A stretch of 64,000 nucleotides of DNA from Ceratorhiza oryzae-sativae. Lineage: Eukaryota > Basidiomycota > Agaricomycetes > Cantharellales > Ceratobasidiaceae. Under the pieces are notes generated by a model. It saw only the letters and a list, made by a program, of their open reading frames with translations, was not told where the DNA came from and did not search any database. Location of the stretch: assembly GCA_030998015.1 (NCBI GenBank), contig JARWMV010000241.1, positions 868,001 through 932,000 on the forward strand. The letters are read 5' to 3'. Positions 57,442-64,000 of this stretch are shown here, in pieces; positions within the stretch are counted from its first letter, which is position 1; each line of letters begins with the position of its first letter. The translations under genes and the position numbers were made by a program.

Positions 57442-57448
57442 TTTACAG

Positions 57449-59507
57449 TTTATAATTGTAATTTAGTAAGGCACCGAGCCCCGGTTTGTAAGTTACCGGT
57501 AGGTCAAAAACTCCAGAGTTTTCCCCCGAACACTAGTAGCAGACTAGTGTGAGTAATATCTCTCGTTGTAACCTGTTGCTGTTGGCTAAGTATCCAACCT
57601 GTAGAGTGGTAAGACTTGCAGCAAAAACTAAATTACACAGGTGCTAATATTGGTTGGCTCACGCCTAATTTCATTAGCATGGTGAGCAAATTTTCCATAA
57701 AAAGGAACGTACTGGCCGTTTCACGCCAGCCCATGCCGAAACGATTACTCACGCGCAGTTACAAGAATAGCTCGATAGAACCCGCGGTGCCCAAGCCTTC
57801 CCTAGATCTACTCAGTTCGGGACGCAGCATATTTTGAGTACTGCAGTGTTCTTAATTATAATCACCAATGATTATGTCGCATTCTCAAATTGCTGCCCAC
57901 TTGCTGCACCAGTTGCACTCAGCATTGGCTTGCGCATAGGGATTGTGAATCGACACTTGCCTGCCAAAGAACAAGTCAATTGGTGAAAAAATGGGGAGAA
58001 AAATGGGGATGTGACAGAGTGATTGGTGGTGACAATTTGGAACGCTACAGTATACATTTACACGCGCGCTGAGCTTAAACTAAACAGCAACTAGTACATC
58101 CTCACAAAAGAATTTGACATGAATACGGGTAATAATGCAGATAATTTCCCCCGCAGGAAATTCTTCGAGGAAGAGTAGCAGGGAAAATCAAGTCGTAACA
58201 TTTCCTATCACTCCATTTCACCCCCCGAAATTGTACTTGCCCCTGAAGGCTTGGCTGCACGTTTGTGCCAACTTAGTTAGGCTGCGCCAATTAGCAATAG
58301 CCCGCCCATCCAAGGAGGTTTAGACGTGAGGCCTGTGGTGCATTTCTATCCGGGATGGTTTGGCGCGCACTTGGGCCGAGTATGCATACCGAACTTGAGA
58401 CAGCAAATCAACGCCCTTCATCCTTGATTTCGATCCAAAGCGCTGATGTCTAAATTTTTCCGCAACCCTAGCCAACGTTGAGCGCTGCTGAGAAGATCCT
58501 TTGAACCACTTAGGGATCAAAGACGGGCTTTGAGCGCGCAGTAGCAAGCTTACTCGAACCGCTACTGTAGATGATGGCTCGTTTTGTTTACTGCTGACTC
58601 GGATGAAAAAATTACGACACAAGTGTCATTTAGGCGCTATATCTTGTAGCATAGTCGTGCAATCAGGGCCTATTTCTCTGCGACGGTTCAAAAGGGGTAT
58701 TGAAATGAAAACGTTTGCTTGAGGCATGTCAGCGCTCGTGATAGCCTAACCTCTTTCAAATCCCAGCTTCCAGCTTCTGATCACTATTTTTCCCGGTTAC
58801 CCGTATCAAAAATAGCACACTAAATTGGTATATTGTTGGTTTGATGAACTTTAATCAATCTGATGGCGCTTCAACTGAACTAAGATATCTCGTACTATCG
58901 TAAACCATACGCATATATATTATCATATGAATCAAGCAGCTTTCTGAAGCAGAAGAGTATTAATTGATACAGTAAGAGCAGTATAAACCTTCCGGTAAAG
59001 CGCTGGGGTTATAGCCGATCATGCTTCTTTCAACATGATTTGTCCGTGCGTGGCTATGCCCATCAAGAAGCGTCGGACAACTTAGGGACGCCGCCTACTT
59101 ACACCACTCAAGACAGCAGAAAGTGCATTACGCCGAGCTGGATGAGATCCTTGAATTAGCTCAATCCCACTGCTCTGGTCTTTGAAAAGCCCACGTATGT
59201 AGTAGTGATATGCTCGGAGCTAAACAGTGGCCGGCTTGTTGATGACGCGCTGTATTCAACAGCTCATCAATTTGGAATAGGTAATGAGTGGTCACCGAGT
59301 AGTTCTGCTGTCGATTTTTCTGTTAACCTATTAGTGGAATGCATTTTGAGCCAATCTGGTCTTGAAAATGCCACAAACCCCCAACGCTCCTGTATTTAAG
59401 GGGCACATCACAGACCGAGGAAAATCATACCAGCTACACCCAGAGACTCATAAATCTACTCTTCTTAATTCTACGAGTTTCAGTTCTTTTTTAAAAAAAA
59501 TTGAGTC
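57449..59507. other. Intergenic right of element B
   Basis: About 2 kb of AT-rich sequence with normal CpG. Short frames (up to 100 codons) show no domain. No tRNA, rRNA or repeat border was recognised. The last 150 bp should contain the promoter of the gene starting at 59,508. Confidence 0.45.
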
Positions 59508-60127
59508 ATGTCGTCTTCCAACCCCCCGACTCGTATATGCCCATGTTGCTGCACCGAGCTGACACATACAGCCGTTGGGCAATAGTACGTGATCGTATAA
59601 GAATACAGGAGCCCCTTCTGAGTGGAATTTTAATATTTAGCTCGTGCGTTATGTGTGCTCCGGTCGGGAACTACGATCCCTACACTCCTTCTCCCTTAGC
59701 TGTACCAGCGGGAGTGGAGAACGTGAAAGGTTTGTATCTAGATCCCATTTCGGGGGAGTACAGTGCTTGCGATGTCCAGATAAAGAAGTATGTGGATCGT
59801 GAAAAGGCAGTGCAAATTCCTCAACTCGGCACACTATTTGGCAATGGAAACATACGAGAGGTGTTCGCCATCAAGATCTCTCATGGCATAAGCGGGCAGC
59901 CGCTTGGTTATCCCTACCAGTTGTTTTGTCGGATGTGGCTGCAAGACGAAACAGCAATAAATCAGGCGGTCAACCAGCTCACAGGCAACAAACCAAGGCA
60001 TCCGTGGTATGGTCCCATCCTTCTGCTAAAGTTTGACGGAAGCCGCTGCGCTCGATACATCCCGGGAAATGACTGGAGCAACGATATCGCGAATATCCAG
60101 TGGTTCTTCAAGACGCACAACCCTTGA
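59508..60127 (+). CDS. Unknown 187-aa protein with N-terminal Cys pairs, 2 exons
   Basis: Not recognised. Exons 59508-59584 and 59641-60127 are joined by a 56-nt intron (GTACGT...TATTTAG). Splicing links ICPCCCTELT to YSCVMCAPVG, giving C-x2-C...C-x2-C pairs in the first 32 residues that could bind zinc. Without splicing, the frame from this ATG stops after 26 codons. The rest is a compact soluble-looking domain (NVKGLYLDPISGEY, PQLGTLFGNGNIREVFAIK, PYQLFCRMWLQDE, KPRHPWYGPILLLKFDG) ending WFFKTHNP. There is no signal peptide or membrane segment. Normal CpG content and an intact frame suggest a functional gene. A lineage-specific basidiomycete family is plausible. Confidence 0.65.
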
Positions 60128-60527
60128 AGGGTTTGTCGCGATAAGCTCTCAGAGCTTTTTGACTGGATTATTTTCTAGCTCTCTCTGCCTTTTCAGCCTT
60201 TCTTAATACTATATACACCTATAATTTTTAGAGAGCGTTCAGCGGTAATGATGTATCTGCGGATCTAACACTCATGTATCTGTCCCTTTTTTACAATAAT
60301 ACTCCATAAGAAATTTATGACTCCGCCGTCAGGCATGTTCACTCAAGCCGCCTGGCGCTAGATCCCGCCGATCACTCTGATAAACTAAATGATATTATGA
60401 AGTACAACAAGCCGCATAGTACACTACAAGGCCTGAACAAAAATATGGTCAAGTTTGCACGCCAAGTGTGAATATCACTGACTGGAGCAATCCCGTGCCG
60501 CCGCTACAAGCGTTAAAACCAAGCAGC
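60128..60527. terminator. Convergent 3' region
   Basis: 400 bp between the 3' ends of the unknown 187-aa gene (+) and TFIIE-beta (-). It is AT-rich and should contain both polyadenylation sites. Nothing else seen. Confidence 0.4.
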
Positions 60528-61683
60528 CTATACATCCTCTGGGGGAGGCGCGACATAATCCTTGGTCATGTCGATATCGCGCAAGTGGGTGTTTGTGACC
60601 TTTGTTACCCGCGCGCGATTGGCTGCCTTTTTCCCCTTCTTCTTCTGGTTGCCGGCGGTTTTCGCGGACGATTCGGTCGTTGTGATCTGAAGACCCTCTG
60701 TGGTTTGAACGAAGATTGGCAGGGTGCGAGAAAGTGTGTATTCAATAGGCAGAATGCGTGGAGAAACATTGCTTGCGCACCTGATTCCAGTGACTTGATC
60801 ATGTCCGCTTCGGGAGGGACCTCCAATTGATGCCACATTTTACAGAATTCTGGCGAATCATCAGCGTTCAATCCTCTAGATTGATTGCTTGTGACTCACC
60901 CTCGTCAACCTTTTTGCCGCCCTGTTCCGGAGTGAGATCGTTGCGGAAGACCATTTTCATGTGGTCATCACGAGCTGAACGAGTGACAAGGACCAAACCC
61001 TCCTTTTCGAGTTCCTCGACGGCAGCGGGAGAGCCAGCCCATGACTCGCGCAGTTGTTTGATCGAAACTCCCGCTCCGCCGCGCGCATTCCTAGTAATCT
61101 CGGCCAGCACGGTGGCCTTGTCTTTAATTTGGAAGTCCGGCTGAAGTTCGGGAGGTGAAAAGATCCAAGTCAGGGATGAAGTAGTTTGTGGGATAGGGGT
61201 GTGAGCTTACTCGCCAAGTGTAAAGCTTCATTCGCGGATCATATATGACCCGTTCGTACTCGTTGAGGGACTTGAGCAGAGCAGGATCATGTTCAACATC
61301 GGGTACACCGGCGTGGGCGGCAAGTTCTTCCAATCGAATGGGCCCTTTGCGCTCCTATTCATGATGAGCTGTTGGTTCGTGGCAAGGTTAGAACAAGCAT
61401 ACCCTGAGAGCGCTGACAAGGTACGCAAGCCGTGTGCCCACTTGTGTACCGGTACCAGTATCCTTGGGCTGCGAAAAGACTTCGGCTGCGCTGGACTTTG
61501 TGAGTGGCTTGCGACAGGGCTGTCAGTAGGAGGCGCACTCGTTTTCACCCGCTTTTTCGGATCCTTGGTCTGCGCGGGGCCTGAGCTCGAGCCCGCAGTA
61601 GGCAAGGCAATGCCCTTGTGTGGTGTGTTGGCCCGAGAGACGACACCAGCCCGGAGTGGGAAAGATGATGGGCCCGAGGACAT
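60528..61683 (-). CDS. TFA2: Transcription initiation factor IIE, beta subunit
   Basis: General RNA polymerase II factor; TFIIE-beta pairs with TFIIE-alpha in the preinitiation complex, helps recruit TFIIH and contacts promoter DNA with winged helices. Predicted 285 aa, near the usual size. Exons 61683-61516, 61468-61403, 61354-61211, 61140-60900, 60849-60781 and 60697-60528. The N-terminus is Ser/Pro-rich and basic. Core winged-helix segments are TRLAYLVSALR, then IRLEELAAHAGVPDV, NEYERVIYDPRMKLYTW, DKATVLAEITRNARGG with VSIKQLRESW, EELEKEGLVLVTR and FCKMWHQLEVPPEADM. The Lys-rich tail (NQKKKGKKAANR, then THLRDIDMTKDYV) is typical of fungal TFIIE-beta. The first intron has a weak donor (GTCGCA), so the exon 1/2 border is the least certain. 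The start lies 145 bp from the divergent Kelch gene. Confidence 0.88.
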
Positions 61684-61828
61684 GGTGGCCAAGTGCAAGT
61701 GCGAGCACGTGCAATCCCAAGTCTAATAGGCTTATTTCAGACGATCACCAGGTATGTGCCCAGGGCGGTGCCGAGTCTATTACGTGGTTTCTACAGCAAC
61801 GACTCTAACCGAATGACGCCCTGCTAGA
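61684..61828. promoter_or_regulatory. Compact bidirectional promoter
   Basis: Only 145 bp separate the start codons of TFIIE-beta (-) and the Kelch gene (+), so both promoters and 5' UTRs must share it. It contains CACGTGC near 61,708, an E-box-like core. No TATA box was identified. Co-regulation is an inference. Confidence 0.5.
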
Positions 61829-63564
61829 ATGTCCCCGGAAAACCAAGGCCAGAGCGAAGCGAGCGAACCCCTATCGGTTCCTGGGGCCACGACCCCAACC
61901 CCCACCCAGGCTTCGAACACAAGCACACATACCCGCGGAAAATCACTCAATGACAAGGCCATTTCAGTTCGCGCCGTGTACCCAAATACGAAGCACTCCC
62001 ATGGCGACCGCCCTTCATCGACAACTGGCAAGTCCAAGAGCTCAAAATCCCCGGCCGATTTGCGCCCAGCACCACAAAAGCCGCTCGTCAATCCGTACAT
62101 CTACCAGATGGCACAAACGACGCTTTGCTCGCCGACCGTGAGATCCCCCTGATGCTTGACGCCCGTATTGCGGCTTAAACTGACGCTCCGCGGCAGATGA
62201 TGCATTGGTCTCGGGCGCCAGTATCGGGTCTGCTGCCGTCGCGTCATCTCAGAGCCCACAGCATGACGCTTGTGGATAGCGTTATATGGATATTTGGCGG
62301 CACAGACGAGTCAGATTCACGGGACGACATCTACACTCTGGATACAGGTTAGCACCGAGCTTATTCCCTGTTCGATGATGCATCTCATACGCGCGGATGG
62401 CAGAAACATTCATCTGGGGCAAGCCAAAACCCCTCGGTGACTTGCCCCCGCCCAGTCGCGCACATACTGCCACTCTTGTGCAAAACAGATACATTTTCAT
62501 CGTAGGCGGCGGGCAGGATTTTGTGTATTACAACACTGTGTAAGTCTCAGCCTGCTTCTCATCAGGCTATTCTGAAACCATTCGCAGTTACATATTCGAC
62601 ACACTGACACATCGCTGGATTTACCCCAACATCCAGGGTGAAAAGCCTACCGCCCGGCGAGCGCACACTGCTTGTCTCTACAACGGGCGTCTTTTCATTT
62701 TCGGAGGTACGTGTGCATCGCTTCTTATCTTTTTGCCTAAACTATACGGCTCATTTTACAGGTGGGAATGGAACGGTGGCCCTTAACGACGTTTGGGCGA
62801 TGGACGTTACCGTGCCGTTTGACAAATTACGATGGGAGCAAATCAAACCCCGCGAGGGCGCGGTTCCCAGCCCGAGGGGATACCATACTTCGAACCTGGT
62901 CGGGAACGTGATGGTAATCATAGGAGGGTCAGATGGGAGGGACTGCTACTCGGACATTTGGGTCATGGATCTTGGTACGTAGACTTGACTCTTGATATCA
63001 GTCGGTCTACTGATTCAAATAACCAATGTGTGTGCAGACACCTACCTATGGAAGGAAGTCAATACGGACGAAAAATACTCTTGCATGTTCCATTCTTCGA
63101 CCCAAGTGGGCTCGTACTTGTTCGTCTTGGGAGGCCACAACGGGACGTCCTTTGTCTCGGATTTAATCCTCTTCAATCTTGGTATGTATCTCTCGCGATA
63201 CGCCCATGTATATTTTTTCATATTTAATGGCGCAAATAGTAACACTACAGTACGAGTCCCGGTCGTGTGCTGGGCGGACGTTTCCGTCAAGAGGTTATCA
63301 TGGTGCCGTTCTCGCAGACTCAAGACTAATAGTTACCGTATGTCCACGTTTCCTCGTCATTGGGTGGCAGAGCGAACTCTGAGACCATGCCTTGAATAGG
63401 GCGGATTTGACGGTGAAAGTGTATTCGATGACGTTTCTGTCCTCGACCTCGCAGCCCTCGCATACCTTCCGCAGGTCACACGATTTGGAATTATCATTGA
63501 CGAGCAGGGCGTTTATGTGGAAGACGAGGGAGCAGAGTATCAGGAGGAGAGCTATGTGGACTAG
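61829..63564 (+). CDS. Kelch-repeat beta-propeller protein, 444 aa, 8 exons
   Basis: Exons 61829-62137, 62197-62347, 62404-62539, 62588-62706, 62762-62974, 63038-63181, 63240-63337 and 63400-63564. The first about 103 residues are Ser/Pro/Lys-rich and probably disordered. Six Kelch repeats follow, each with a GG pair: IWIFGGTD, IFIVGGGQD, LFIFGGGNG, VIIGGSDG, LFVLGGHNG and VTGGFDG. This is the number needed for a closed six-blade propeller, so the protein is probably a scaffold or adaptor. The acidic C-terminus is VEDEGAEYQEESYVD. Fungal relatives act in cell polarity and Ras signalling (tea1/ral2 type), but a specific orthology is not claimed. No transmembrane segment, BTB or F-box is visible. 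Confidence 0.85.
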
Positions 63565-63792
63565 GATAGGCACGGGACAGAAATCAGGAGACTTTTTGCT
63601 TTGATTCAACCACCCGAGGGGTCACACTCATGTACCAGCACACTGTATATATATCCAACCAGGAAAAAGTAATCATTATTTATCCAACCAGGAATCAGAA
63701 GAGGTCTACAAATTTCCCAAGAGATAACACAGGATTGAATAATTATACAAAACGTCCCCAAGCCGTTATCACAGCCCAAAACCGACCTCGTG
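63565..63792. terminator. Convergent 3' region at the right edge
   Basis: 228 bp between the Kelch stop codon and the stop of the minus-strand gene entering from the right. It contains AT-rich sequence including TATATATATCC near 63,650. It should hold both 3' UTRs. Confidence 0.4.
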
Positions 63793-64000
63793 TCACAATT
63801 CAACAGAGTCCCGAGCCGTAAGACTAGAATCAGATATCTCAATCACTTCCATACTATCCTTCAGTAGGCGAGAGTTGCTTGTACTCGGTTCGCTTGGTGC
63901 GGGGCGAGCAAACTCGGATACCGCGAAGCGGCCTAGAGCGGCTGGCCCAGAGACCGAGCGTCCGTACCCAACCCGACTGCGTGCTGCTTCGGCCTCCCTT
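63793..64000 (-). CDS. C-terminal end of an unknown gene, cut by the window edge
   Basis: An open minus-strand frame without a start codon runs from the window edge to a TGA at 63793-63795, about 68 codons. It reads as a plausible disordered C-terminus: Ala/Arg/Ser-rich (GYGRSVSGPAALGRF), then DSMEVIEISDSSLTARDSVE. The VIEISDSS stretch, hydrophobic residues next to acidic Ser residues, resembles a SUMO-interacting motif. Because the 5' part is outside the window, the protein cannot be identified, and a spurious frame is possible. Confidence 0.45.
   Translation of the reverse strand, partial: REAEAARSRVGYGRSVSGPAALGRFAVSEFARPAPSEPSTSNSRLLKDSMEVIEISDSSLTARDSVEL

Noticed and set aside
1..64000. 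CRISPR arrays, bacterial operons, tRNA or rRNA genes
   Set aside because: No regularly spaced repeats or clover-leaf/rRNA signatures were recognised, and the DNA is clearly fungal with spliceosomal introns.

Overview
The window looks like nuclear DNA of a filamentous basidiomycete, probably an Agaricomycete; a Rhizoctonia/Ceratobasidium-type genome is my guess and is not proven. The signs are many short introns (about 47-70 nt, GT-AG plus at least one GC-AG), a Zn2Cys6 regulator, a bZIP factor, a TFIIE-beta gene, and large blocks of nested fungal LTR and DNA transposons. Splice sites below were placed by eye from reading-frame continuity and consensus borders.

Gene-bearing DNA lies at 1.2-10.7, 20.3-30.5 and 59.5-64 kb. 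In order it holds: a 14-exon Zn2Cys6 transcription factor on the minus strand with an apparent one-base frameshift; a small secreted Thr-rich protein (+); a 479-aa protein of unknown function (-); one short-chain dehydrogenase/reductase gene (SDR copy 1, +); an 872-aa bZIP factor (-); three more SDR paralogues (copies 2-4, -); a 187-aa cysteine-motif protein of unknown function (+); TFIIE-beta (-), divergent from a six-blade Kelch protein (+); and the 3' end of an unknown gene at the right edge (-). All four SDR genes have exactly the same exon lengths (403/369/293 nt), so they form one expanded family. The first copy is now separated from the others by a transposon block and the bZIP gene.

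Two blocks, about 10.9-19.9 kb and 32.2-57.4 kb, are almost entirely mobile DNA. Most of it is strikingly poor in CpG, as expected from long-term cytosine methylation and deamination. The blocks contain a 572-bp fold-back element; at least five LTR families, mostly as solo LTRs, six of them with perfect 5-bp target duplications; a near-intact chromodomain Ty3/Gypsy element with 98.9% identical LTRs, inserted into the relic of a DDE_1 (pogo/Tigger-like) transposon; a Tnp2 (EnSpm/CACTA-like) transposase relic with a companion gene; and two copies of a TIR element I cannot place in a known superfamily.

That last element is the best candidate for something undescribed. Copies A (14,745-19,254) and B (42,025-57,441) share hairpin-forming ends that start TGGGG, are flanked by perfect 7-bp target duplications (CTGCAAG and TTTACAG), and carry a related large protein with plausible DDE and C-x-H features. 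Copy A sits inside, and splits, an older LTR. Copy B changes from CpG-depleted to CpG-rich inside its own transposase-like gene.
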